A stretch of 64,000 nt of DNA from Turritopsis dohrnii (taxonomy: Eukaryota > Cnidaria > Hydrozoa > Anthoathecata > Oceaniidae). Position 1 is the first letter of the stretch, and each line of letters begins with the position of its first letter. Under the pieces are notes generated by a model. The model had not been told where the DNA came from. It ran no database searches and saw nothing but the letters and a program-made list of their open reading frames with translations. The translations under genes were made by a program, and so were the position numbers. Positions 24,780-36,590 of the stretch are shown here, one piece after another. The stretch lies in contig BQMF02000119.1 of NCBI GenBank assembly GCA_027922465.2, positions 682,001 to 746,000 of the forward strand. The letters run 5' to 3'.

Positions 24780-25282
24780 TATTGAAACAAATACTGAAGT
24801 GTTCCAATCAGGTGGGTTCTTGTGTCAATCAGTTTATGGACATCATCTCTGGTAAATATGATATGCAATGACACTGTTGTGCTGAAAAAGGCATTGATAT
24901 TGTCTCTTAGTTTTTAAAAAAAAATTTAATTACATCTTTTGGTGTTACATCATGCTTTATCTCGTTGCAATTAAAACCGCCACAAAGATGTTATCTCTTA
25001 CTCTTGTTCAATTTCGTCTTATAATGTGGTTTTTGTGGTATATAAATCAGCAGTTGTCATTTTTATGAAAAACAGTTATCAAGTTGATAAAATAATTCAT
25101 TTTTTAAGAAGAAGCTTGAATGCTTCATTTCACCTAATCCAACGTTGTTTTCTTGTCGCTCTAACGTCGCAACCAAAAACGATCATTAATTAACGTCGAG
25201 AAAACGTCAGGATTGGTTGCAACTAATTGCAATCTAAAAAAAAACATTTCAATATCGTAAATCGTGAATAGAGTAAGTGGCA

Positions 25283-25431
25283 GATCTAGAGGTTAGTCGC
25301 AATTTGTATAGGAGAGTGTTAGCAATTTAATCAGAAAAGAAAAACGTTCAGATAATCCCATTGATTCTATGGTTTGAATTTACAAATAAATTTAATGAGC
25401 TTCTCCACAAGCTGCGACTAACCTCTAGATC
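25283..25431. mobile_element. 149-bp MITE
   Basis: Terminal inverted repeat GATCTAGAGGTTAGTCGCA / TGCGACTAACCTCTAGATC (19 bp, perfect). No coding capacity. Confidence 0.75.
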
Positions 25432-25660
25432 CACTGCTGAGAATGATATAACCTGCAATTTATTGATGCTAATTCATTGATGCTAAAGAAACGATGCTTT
25501 GTGATCTTTACACCACACAAAGTGTAAAACGATATTTTAAAAAGCAAGCAAAATTTATATTGCATTTATTCTTTCATTTCGTCAGTTCGCCTTCTCCATC
25601 TTAGCATACTGGAAACTAAGTTGGTAATTTTGATATTATTTTGATATGTCAAGGTGTCGT

Positions 25661-25735
25661 GGTGTAGTGGTTATCACTCTCAAAATTCATGCTGGAGGTC
25701 AGGATTCAATTCCAGTTTGTAACGATTCATTTGTT
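25661..25735 (+). repeat. tRNA-derived SINE remnant
   Basis: TGGTGTAGTGGTTATCAC matches a pol III A box in a tRNA D-arm context and GATTCAATTCC a decayed B box, about 35 bp apart. The acceptor arms do not pair, so this is a tRNA-like relic and not a working tRNA. Confidence 0.5.
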
Positions 25736-27554
25736 GTTATCATCCTTTGCCGTTAATGATTATTTGAACATGCTACAACGTCAATGCAACGTTGTTATCG
25801 GTCATTTGACCGTTTCACAGCGTCCGTGCAACGGCAGTTTTGGTTTTTGTTAATTGCTTTGATGTCAAAATCCGAAGTTGTTTTGTTGTTTCCATTTCGG
25901 CCGCTAAACGACCGTCAAGCAATTATGGAACACGACGTCAAAACAACGTTGGTAAAACGCCTTTGTGCTTACTGGGATGTATTATCATTTTCAGTACTTA
26001 AAATGTTCTTACTTGATGCCAGTTATTCAATAAATAACGTCAATCACTTATCGCACAACTAACTTCATCTACGATGTATTTGACATTTAATTCAAATTGA
26101 TTTGGGAACATAAGAAAAAGAAAACCAAATGCCAAGTGGTTCAGGTAGTGAAGATTCACCACCACTGACGTCATCTGTGAACCTAATGTGGCTCACTCTT
26201 TGCAAAAAATCTAGACAACCTTTAAGAAAATGCGAGTCAAAACAACGTAAGAGGCAAAAGGTAGATTATTGGCCCTGTAATTCATCATCAAGTTCATCTT
26301 CTTCATCATCCAACAGCACCAATAAGTTGGGTTAAGTTTAGTGACAAAACACCCTTCCATGAATTGTGTGCTGACGAATAAAATGAGTCAATACAGCAAG
26401 ATGTATCAACAGCTGTCTACAAATGTTTTTAAGTGATATAGGTCTGAAAGAAAAGAATCCAAATATGGTTCTTCCTCCAATAGCATTTCATGGTTAAGAT
26501 TTGTTTTGGCTATCCTCACAGAATAGTTTTAGGCTGATACCACTAAACTAAGGAATAAACGCTCTTTTTTGATCGTGGTTCCAGTCAGAATTGTCTAGCA
26601 AGAACTAGTTACAAACACACACACAGGGCTGATTGTGTTGGCCGTTGCACCTTAATGGAGACATGCTGCCTCCATCTTATCTTATGTTGGATATGAATAT
26701 GTTACTTGTTATCTATTTATGTAATTACATTCATCAATATTGTTAACCATGTTGTTATACCCCACTTTATAATTTTTACCTCAAAGTTGTAATATTTACC
26801 CCACTTTGTAATTATTTTCCCCACTTTGTAATTATTTACCCCACTTTGTAATTATTTTCCCCACTTTGTAATTTTTAAGCCGCACCACTTTGTAATTACT
26901 ACCTGCCCCATTTTGTAATTTGTGATCCTATTTTACCTGTTTTTTTCCATGATGTCTATACGGGAGATGACTCACTTTAGACTATTCCATTTTCTTGCAC
27001 ATGCTCAGTGAGTAAGAGAAAAGCTCATTGACTCGCTAATTGTCAATTTTTAGACTTGATTAGCTTAAAAAACGCACTTATATCGCTAATTATCAATTTA
27101 TAGCTGTCCGCTTCATTAGTATCTAAGGTAAAACGAACATACCGAAGGTGACCGTATTGTTTTTTAAATCCCTTACCGCATGCGGTGTGGGAAAAATGAA
27201 ATTATCTCGCCAAACTATCAATCTACTAGCATGTAGCTTTAGCCAAAAATGCCCCCGCGCTCCAGCATTCCAATTTGCACAGACAGCAAACTATACATTA
27301 ACAGCGGAAACGAAAACAAGTTTTTGGCCGAAAAAAGAATGTTTGGGTTGATTTGGGACCTGATAGAGGCAAAGTTATATGCTTAAATATTTCGACAAAA
27401 TCAGTTTTCGGCATTTCAAAACCAACTTGCAATATGCAAACCAAATAGATCTACACTTAAACAGATGAAAATATGCACAAAACTTTGTTACTTTTTGTTA
27501 TCTCTTAGGTCTAAGTTACACTGATGCTAATATACCTTTCAAAAAGTGTAAATA

Positions 27555-28016
27555 CACGCTTTTTTTTTTATAAGAATGGTGTAAATCCATTTCATCATGG
27601 ATATTCTTAACTTTTTGGTCGAAATCATCATATAATATTCTTAACATATTCTTATCATAAGGTTAATTTTTAGATTTTACCATTCAAACTCATTCAAATG
27701 AGTTGAAAGGTGGGAAAGTGTGAAAAATATACTTTTCAAATTGCTTATCAAACATTCAAATGAGTTGAAAGGTGGTCTTCAAGTAATTAGTAAAAGGAAG
27801 TAAAAGGTGTGGAAAGGAACAGCTATAAGGAAGATAAAATGAAATAGGTCAGCTAAATCAGCTCGAGAAGGTTTTAGATGCATTTGAAAATATATTCATA
27901 AAAAAAAAAAAATTGAAAATTTTCATGATGGCAATATTCTTACGATATTCTTAATTTTTTGGCCATTTTCATCATGGACATTCTTATAAAGTGTATTCTT
28001 ATAAAAAAAAAGCGTG
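27555..28016. mobile_element. 462-bp MITE, CACGC(T)9 termini, TA-flanked
   Basis: CACGCTTTTTTTTTATAAG / CTTATAAAAAAAAAGCGTG are perfect inverted ends with TA duplicated on both sides (27553-27554, 28017-28018). The interior repeats ATTCTTA and TTTTGGCCATTTTCATCA. It interrupts segment A, which is intact (in inverse) at 30242-30510. Confidence 0.8.
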
Positions 28017-28100
28017 TAAGGCTTAACAAGTAATATCAGAAAGTATTTGCTACAAACAAGAGAAATGTGTGAATTGAAACCATGGATACATATTTTATAA

Positions 28101-31100
28101 TTGCCCCCGCAGCGAGCGTAAGCGAGCGAGGAGGCATAGTAGTTTCACGAGATAGGCGAATGTCAGTTTCCGATTTTGTTCTTCATCATCATCATCATCA
28201 TCATCATCTTCATCCTCCAACTTTTCGTGTTGACGTTACACGGTGGTATAGAATTATTAGCTGACTTTGCTTTTTTTCCCGTTTCAAAGCATGGTACTGT
28301 AAGTGGAATGTTTTTTCGTATCTCTTTCCTAATTTATTATTATTTATACTATGTTATTTTGGAAGTTCGTATGATAAAATTGCTAAGACATTTTTCATAT
28401 TACTTTTGTGTTGTTTTAGTGCAGTGAACGACTAGGATTTTGAAGCACAGCTTGAATTCTGAAATTTTGCCAACAACATCTTATTTTTGTATATGTTTTA
28501 GCTCTAAATCTTTCATTCGATAAATTTTATTCAATGCACTGATTTTTGGCGGATCTTGCCTTAAAAAGATTTTAATTGGATTTCTGTGTATGCAAGAAAG
28601 CCTACAAATTGTCGTTCCTCGTGTTTTCCTTCTTTTTTCTGTCCTCCAAACCTGGTGTGATCATGATCAATAAAACCTTCATATATTTTTTTCTTGTTTT
28701 TTATGTAAACTTTGGCTATTTCTTGTTTCGAATCAAAGTTTGAAACGCAGTTTTCTAATGGATTTTTCGCTTTAATTTTTTTTTGAAAAAGGTTTTTTTG
28801 GATTTCTGCGTAAGCAAGAAATACTTTACGATCGTCTTTCTCCTGTCTTTTCATCTTACTGTCCAAACCTACGCATTTTTGTTTCTTAAATTTCATTGGT
28901 TCATAAAAAAGCCGTCTCAATCGTGATTGGTGGATAATGCCCGATTTCTACGAAAGGGTGCTAATATAGCCACCTTAACTTCAATAGCGACAGTTTATTG
29001 GCTTGATTTCCGCCATGTGATCATCCGGGTATTTTTCGACTTTACATTTGCACGCCGTTCGCATAATGGTATACCACAGCGTGACCGAAGAAATCTTAGA
29101 TTTCCAAAAGTAAGAAGATTTGCACTTCCAAAGCCGAAAGTAAAGGGTAGAAATTTATAATTATCTTACAATGATTCTACTACGTTCATTCTTTTCTAAA
29201 AACAAGTTCTCAATGTTTTGTGAAAACAGTGTGTGCAACTTTTATTTTTTGGAAAATGTATGCCATTCTTTTAAGCCTTTCTAGATGCAAAATACTGTGT
29301 GTTTCATGTGTGGGCTGTAGTGCTTTTTAAGCTTTGGATACATACAGCCCAGCTCAGTTTCCTCTTCAGCTCCAACAACATACAAGGAATGTCTTGTCTA
29401 CCATGTGCATCATTTTATGTTTGATGTTTCTCTAGCTATTTTAGCTTGTTTACTTGTATATTCTAAATACTGGACATCCTTTAACGCAAATTTCTGTTTT
29501 CAGTTATGTTTGCTAATTTTGGTAAGTTTAGGTCATATTTTTCATAATCCTAATCTTTGTTTACTTTTTGTGTTTGGGAAGTCTTAATAATTAGGAAGAT
29601 TGACCGTACATACGTAATCACAGTGATATCTGAAAGCGTATAAATTTGACGTTATTTTTTTCATTAAGTTTATTGGGAGTTATGTAATGTTTCGTATTGT
29701 GTCGTTATCCTTTCATAATGTTCTGGCGTGTATACGTAATTAAAAATTTAATGTTTATATAGATGTATTTTGTATCATTAAAATCTACGCTTTCCTTTTT
29801 GTGCTTGTGAATTAGGAATTCTATTAGGATGATAAGCAAGACATATTGAATTCATAAATTCGTAACATTTACATTAACTTACATGCATACTCATTGTTTT
29901 ATCTGAATTGATCACTGAATCCTTAATATCATTTCGTACCAATGAAATAAAGAACATTATGTCGTTCAGATATAATCAAGTTTAATGTTGTTTATTGGTG
30001 TAAAGTTTTGCATAGTGCCAATTATGTTCTATCCAGATTTTTGGGGAGTACATGATCAGAAATTTATATTGTAGAAATGATTAAACCTTTCTTAAATTTC
30101 ATGAATGTCATAGCCTCTCTTTTTTCATACTTCAGCTGATTTTGCAGAAATCCTTATGCCTGCAAGGGCATCTTGTTCTCTTTCTTTTGGTTCTTACAGA
30201 ATTTCTTTAACAAATGTTTATCTTATTTTGATTATAAAATACGTATCCATGGTTTCAGTTCACACATTTCTTTTGTTTGTAGCCAATACTTTCTGATATC
30301 ACTTGTTAAGCCTTAATTACACTTTTTGAAAGGTATAAATTAGCATCAGTGTGACATAGGACTAAGACATAACAAAAAGTAACAAAGTTTTTCTTTGTTT
30401 TTGTTTCCGTTGTATAGCTTGCAATGTATAGCTTGCTGTGTGTACAAATTGGAATGCTTGAGCGCGGGGGCATTTTTAGCTAAAGCTACATGCTAGTTTT
30501 TATAATTAAAATAAGATTTGTTAAAGACATTTGTAAGAGCCAAAAAAAAAACAAGCGAAAAATCCGTTGTGTTTCAAACTTTGATTTAAAACAAAAAATA
30601 GCCAATGTTTACATAAAAAAAAAAAAAAAAAAAAAACACATATAGGTTTTATTGATCATGATCACACTAGCTTTGGAAGACAGTCAAAGAAGAAAAACAC
30701 GAAGAACGACAATTTGTAATATGGCTTTCTTGTATACACAGAAATCCAATTAAAATCTTTTGAAGGCAAGATCCGCCAAAAACCAGTGCATTAAACAAAA
30801 TTATTGAAAGAAAAATTTAGAGTTAAAATATATACAAAAATAAAATATATGGTTGGTAAAATTTCGGATTTCAAGCTGTGCTTCAAAATCCTTGTCGTTC
30901 ACTTCACTAAAACAACACAAAAGTAACACGAGAAATGTCTAAGCAATTTTAGCATACGATCTTCCTAAATAACATAGTATAATATAATAATAAATTAGGA
31001 AAGAGATACGAAAAACTCTCCCACTTACAGTACCATGCTTTGTTTGAAACGGGAAAAAAGCAAAGTCAGCTAATAATTGTATTCCACCGTGTAACGTCAA

Positions 31101-31210
31101 CACGAAAGTTGGAGGATGAAGATGATGAAGAACAAAATCGGAAACTGACATTCGCCGATCTCGTGAAACTACTATGCCTCCTCGCTCGCTTACGCTCGCT
31201 GCGGGGGCAA
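28101..31210. mobile_element. 3.1 kb inverted-repeat element B, TTGCCCCCGCAGCGAGCG termini
   Basis: TTGCCCCCGCAGCGAGCGTA and its complement form the ends, with TAA on both sides (28098-28100, 31211-31213). Arms of about 700 bp (28101-28800 and 30535-31210) are imperfect inverted repeats. A poly-His-coding CAT repeat at 28185-28210 is a microsatellite in the left arm. The 119-codon frame at 28561-28920 is not conserved in the opposite arm, so coding is doubtful. A solo right end lies at 7853-7969. Confidence 0.7.
30242..30510. repeat. Segment A', inverted copy of 27220-28100
   Basis: CTAGCATGTAGCTTTAGC and AATGCCCCCGCGCTC at 27222-27260 recur in reverse complement near 30450-30500; CATGGATAC at 28081 recurs at 30244. 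A lies outside element B while A' lies inside it. Confidence 0.65.
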
Positions 31211-31639
31211 TAACTGTCGGCTTTATTTGTTTACTAAGTAAATCTTCTTGCAAATCTTTTCTGTTCGGTGTTAACATTTTACAAAGTATACATCAAACAG
31301 GTAGAATATAAATGCGCAAAGAATGAAAACTGTGCGTGTGTGCGTTGCGCAAGTATAAAGCTTCATATTGTTGATTACTACGATTTTTTTCTTCAAGAAC
31401 AATAACAAACAAGACGACTGGGAAGTCGAAAATTTTGCTAAAGCGCTTTCTCATAATACTAACAAAGGTATACTTTTTACAAAACTGTGAAATACAATAG
31501 TTGATGACGGTAGTAGCATTTCAACTTGCAATATACAAAACAAATAGATCTAAACTTATTCACCTGAAATTTAGCTTGAAAACTTAAAGATGTACCACAA
31601 TGACATATCTACTCTCAGCTATATATAATAAAACATTTT

Positions 31640-31990
31640 CAAAATACAACATTGCCAAATTGCCCAATTTGGATCAAATCTGACAAAAGGACTGTCAAAT
31701 TCAAAATGGAAATTGTGGAAATTGGAGAAATTTCAAAAATTGGTCCAAATTTGGACCGAATTTATTCCCAATTTTATTGAAACCTGAAAAATCAATTGCA
31801 AGTTCGAAATCAGCGCCTTCTAATTGTTCTTTTTAATTTTTGTGAAATTTGGAGAACTTTCAAAAATTGGTCCAAAATTGACCCAAATTGCCCAATTTTG
31901 TTGAAACCTGAAAATCATTTTTGTAAAATTTGGAGAACTTGGTCCAAATTTGGCCCTAATTGCCCAATTTTATGAAGTTATTTGATAGTT
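31640..31990. repeat. Imperfect tandem repeat (AATTGGTCCAAATTT type)
   Basis: The phrases ATTGGTCCAAA, GAAACCTGAAAA and GCCCAATTTT recur three times at unequal spacing (about 90-130 bp). Confidence 0.5.
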
Positions 31991-32264
31991 CTTGTAAACC
32001 GGTCATGAATAAAGTTTTGGTAAAAAACATCTTATCAGTAAATAGGACAGGAAATTACAAAGTGGAGTAGGTAGTAATTACAAAGTCGTGCAGCTAAAAA
32101 TTACAAAGTGGGACAAAATTGTTACAAAGTTGGGCAGAAATTACAAAGTGGGGCGTAACACATGAATACATGTCTAAGAATACGTAAATACATGTCTAAA
32201 TAACTAAGACTTAAGTAAATTGCAAAGAAAACTGGATGACAAACAAACGTGTTCTAATGTATGC

Positions 32265-32825
32265 ACAGTGTGTATCAAAAAATTGGAAACAAAAAATATT
32301 ACCACAGTTTTCAAAGTAGATATCCAATTGATTCTTATAAATTTTATGTCAATGGAATCCTTATCTTTCAACCTTTGTCATAATGTTTTTTCGTAGGAAA
32401 TGAAAAAGAAGAAGAGGAAAAATCAAAAATCAAAATCAAAGAAATAAGTTTGGAAAAACTCATTAATTTTTTAACAATCAAGTAAGAAAAAGTTAACAGC
32501 CGTATCTTTTATTGTTTAAAGGTGCAAAATCTTTGATGCCGTATGTGACATCTGAGACTCCCAATCAAAGCAATGGCTTACGTAAAATTTATTCAAACGT
32601 GCTAACTTTATGTCTTAATTGATCGTTAAGAATTTAATGATTTTTTCCAAACTTATTTTTTCGATTTTCGCTTCTTCTACCTTCCCATTTTCCTACAAAA
32701 ATTACATCACGAGAAAGACCAAAAGATACGGATTCCATCAATATGAAATTTATAAAAATTGACTAGATATTTCCTTAAAAAACTGCGCTGATATTTTTTA
32801 AATCCAACTTCTTGAAACACACTGT
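32265..32825. mobile_element. 561-bp hairpin element, ACAGTGTGT termini
   Basis: Left ACAGTGTGTATCAAAAAATT and right end TTGAAACACACTGT are inverted. The arms continue for about 180 bp with mismatches (GGAATCCTTATCTTT versus complement of AAAGATACGGATTCC). No open frame. Confidence 0.6.
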
Positions 32826-33258
32826 ATGTCAATACTAAAATGATGATGGTATTCTTTATTTATTTTTTAGTTATTTATTTTCTTTTACAGATGTATTTCT
32901 AAAAATATTGATGTACAACGCCGGCTCCCAACAAGGGAGCAAGGCTATTAAAATTAAAATCTAACTAAAATAAATATAAAACAATTTTCTAAAAGTTTAG
33001 CAGCCGACGAAACGAAAATAAACAATACGGTGAAGAAAGCGCATCATAAATCTCAAGGAATGACACAGTATGACTCTGGGCAGAACGAAAAGGCAACCTG
33101 AAACAAAAGAGTAATTAAATGAGAATAATTTTATCAAATTGACTTAAATTGCATAAAATAGCACCGGCCTACGGGTAGCTATAAGTGTGACCATGAGTAC
33201 AGGCCTTTAACTAATAAATACGTTGCCACAATATATATAGATACATAATTGCTTCCAA

Positions 33259-35850
33259 CTAACAAGAAAACCCCATGAAAGTTTTGCATATCTTGACAGT
33301 GCCAGATATGCTAACCACTTGAAGTTTTCTTGCTAGAAGTTTAGCTTGACGTTTTGTTAACCCAAGCGTTTCTATATTGGAAACTAAACACTTAGGTATG
33401 GTACCAAGTGCACCTACGATTATCGGGAGAAATAAAAACCTATATTCAGGATATAATAGCTGGAGATTCGTAATCAAAGGACCATAGATATTTTCTTTTT
33501 CAGTAATTTTGCTCGAAACATTTACGTCAGCAGGACAACTGATTTCGACGATGCTGCATTTTTTCTCATTTATGTCCCAGATGATTATATCAGGCTTATT
33601 ATGCGGTACATTTTGTGACGTTTTAACTGAGACGTTCCACCAATATTCAAAATTCCTTTCTGTTATTATTTGCGCATCACTGTAGGATCGAGGAAGCTTC
33701 TGCAGGTTTGGCGAATTATTCTTCCTAATTGCATTGAATAAAGTTCTACCAACTACATCATGTCTCTCCGGTAAATAATACCTGGCAGCCATTTTTTCAC
33801 ATCCAGAAATGACGTGGGTTATATTTTCAATGCGGAGGTTACACAATCTACACATTCTCTCGTTGTTTCGTAATAAACCTCTCCTAAACTGGAGATCCTT
33901 CGTGTAAATTTCCCCTTGAAGAATTGCATTCGCATAGCTTTCGAAGTGTGACGTCATGTATTTATCTACAGCCCATGAATTACTCAGTTTATGGTCAATC
34001 TTGTCATCGTTCTGTATCTTGTTCATTACGTAACCATGCATCGATTTTTCATGGTACTGTTTTGTACAATCTTCAATGTAGAACTTCTTGTACTGTGAAG
34101 GTGTTTTATTTCGATCTGCTTCGGTGTTTTCAAGATTTATGTTAGCTTTCTGTGCTAGCTCGTTTCCAACTCGGATGATATTGTCTTTCTCGTGTCGGAT
34201 TACAGCTTCTAAATAAGGATTGTTCTTATTGTTTGTGAGCAGATGGTTATTAATACCAATTATTCGCATATCGAATGCTGTTCTCACGTTTTTTAAACCT
34301 CTTCCTCCTGATTTTCTAGGTATGTATAGATGATGAACGTCAGCTTTTTTGTGTAAATTTCCAGTTGTTGTCAGTATTCTCCTTGTTTTTTTATCGATGT
34401 CATCAAGTTCTTCTATTGTCCATTTCAAAATTCCAAACGTTGGTGGGAGAACAGGAACTGCAAATGAATTGTGTGCTGTGCATTTGTTATAAGCACTGAG
34501 TTCTGATGACCAAATTTTTCGAACTCTATGGTAATATTCTTTGCAAACACGCTCTTTGTTGACTGGTCCGTCGTAAGACAAGTTTTCATCTTGCCCCAAA
34601 TATCGATATGTATCTCCGTGTTTTAAAGGTTTGATTGTAACTCCATTAATTAACAAAGGTTCATTACTTTCTTTCAACTTTCCTCTTTCAATTAGTTCAT
34701 ATGCACATTTGGATTCACCAAAAGCCATTCCAATATCAGCTGAAAATTGTGTTATCAGGTCGAGAAGTAACTTTAACCTGTTGATGGTGGAAGTATATAA
34801 TTTCAGATCATCTACGAAGAATAAATGTGAAATGTTCAGCTTTCTTTTTGTGGTTGCTCCTATTGCGTAGCCTTGGCATTTCTGAAGCAAATGCGACAAC
34901 GGATTCACCGACAATATGAACAGGATCACCGATAAACTGTCACCTTGAAAAATACCTCTAAGGAAGTTTATCTCATCAGTTTCAATTGTATTAGATTCTG
35001 TATTAATTCGTAGTCGAGTTGTCCATTGTGGTATCAAAAGTTTAATACACTGAATGATTAGAGGTGGTAATTTTGCTAGTTCCAAAGATTTTATGAGCCA
35101 GCTATGTGCGACTGAATCAAAAGCTTTTTGGTAGTCCAGCCATACGGTACAGAGATTGCGCTGGTTGCTTATAACTTCTTCCTGAACCATTTTGTTAATA
35201 AGCAGATGTTCAGTACACCCCCATACCTTTTGTTTCCCACCCGCTTGCTCCTTGGTTATGATGTTGTTACTTTCACAATGATCTTGAATAAACGTGTTGA
35301 TACAACTGGTGAACAATTTATACATCAGGTTGAGACAAGCGATTGGACGGTAGTTTTTAGCTATATTTGTTTCACTGTTTTTTGGTAGCAACTTTGTACT
35401 TGCCTTGCACATCCATGCTGGAAGGGTAACACCGGACTGTAATGTAGTTTCAAACATTTTTGATAAATATGGACGATAAAAAGTAAAATTTTTGTACCAG
35501 AATCCAGTAATCAAATCAGGACCAGGTGCTTTGTTGTTTTGCATTTTCGAAATGAGTTTGTCTACGAGATCTTCACTGATAAAATAATCTTTCGGTATTA
35601 CGTTTTTACAATAGTCTCTTTCTAAAGGTTTCAGCCACTCAGCATCAACATTATACTGTTTTCGTTCGCACCAGATATTTTTCCAAAAAGTTTCAACATC
35701 TTCTTTCTGAGGCGCCTCTTTGATTGTAATAGCGTTTCCTTTAAACTTTCGATAAACGTTCTTCGGACTGGTGAAAAACTTACGATTTATGTGTTTTCTC
35801 TCATTTAGTCGTTTCTGGTATTTCAATTTTTCAGATGTGGCTTTGAGATC
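33259..35850 (-). pseudogene. RLE LINE polyprotein, RT and endonuclease part (5' end cut off by insertion)
   Basis: About 863 codons, open throughout. Reverse transcriptase motifs in order: NYRPIACLNLMYKLF, VWLDYQKAFDSVAHSWL, GIFQGDSLSVILF, and the catalytic box HLFFVDDLKLY (FVDD in place of the commoner YADD/FMDD). A CCHC knuckle CRLCNLRIENITHVISGC precedes the restriction-like endonuclease motif KPDIIIWDINEKKCSIVEIS (PD...E). This order of RT, CCHC and C-terminal RLE defines the R2/NeSL/HERO-type LINEs. Reading on the minus strand continues from 40126 once the insertion is disregarded. Confidence 0.85.
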
Positions 35851-35881
<31 letters not shown>

Positions 35882-36590
35882 CATAAAATTGGGTTCCATT
35901 ATATACAAATGGTTCTTCTCCCTACAAATTAAAAATGAAAATGAAATTTATAAATATTAAAATTCAGTAATAAAAATAACTATTAAAAATTGATAAAATA
36001 TATAAATACCTTATAAATATATAAAAATTCAGGAATGTAGCACTTGAAGCGAAAATGAATAGGCAAGTGAATGTGGATTGATAAGTGATAGAACGAACCT
36101 TGTAATTGGATTGTTGTCGAGGTACAATTGGCAAAATTGGTAAGCAGATGCTAAAAATTTGCATGAATAGGTTGGTATCGTAGAGGCTGTAGTGGTCCTA
36201 TCTGAGACTGGTCTCGGTATGAAAGTCGAGTATGAAGGATAAAACGGCTGAAACCACGTATTGTTTAAAATCCAATAGAATAAAATAAAATAAGAAAAAA
36301 AGGAAAGACCATGTATGTAGCATAAATCTGTATGTGAAATACAAAATTGAAAGATTGAGCCAATTGAGGGCAAAATTGGAGCTTGGAACGTAGATGCTGG
36401 CCGGTAAGTCAAAATTTGGAACACGGTGATAAAACAGAATGCATAGGTGGTGTAAAAGGGTAAAGCAAAAATTCGATTGAAAGTAAAGGTAAAGGGAGGC
36501 TGGAAATTACAAAAACCAATTTAAGGACTACAAGTGAATAGATAGATTGTTTAAAAGTTAAAATAAAAGAAATATTATTACAAGCAAGGT

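Larger units (their letters stand above)
26754..32159. mobile_element. 5.4 kb inverted-repeat element C with CCCCACTTTGTAATTAT subterminal arrays
   Basis: The left end GTTATACCCCACTTTATAAT is followed by about seven 17-bp units (CCCCACTTTGTAATTAT) to 26925. The right end has about five inverted units (ATTACAAAGTGGGG) from 32050, ending GGGGCGTAAC. The outer ends match as GTTAYRCCCCACTTT. The interior holds other nested inverted repeats and a MITE but no credible transposase. The unit count is by eye. Confidence 0.65.

Noticed and set aside
25661..25735. Possible functional tRNA gene
   Set aside because: The T-arm is decayed and the acceptor ends are not complementary.
26129..26335. Small Ser-rich open frame
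   Set aside because: Low-complexity TCATCT repeat, no homology and no splice signals that I could support.
28082..28264. Poly-histidine peptide
   Set aside because: It is a translated CAT microsatellite inside a transposon arm.
28561..28920. 119-codon Lys-rich minus-strand frame in element B
   Set aside because: The opposite arm of the same inverted repeat has stops in the matching frame, so coding is not conserved.
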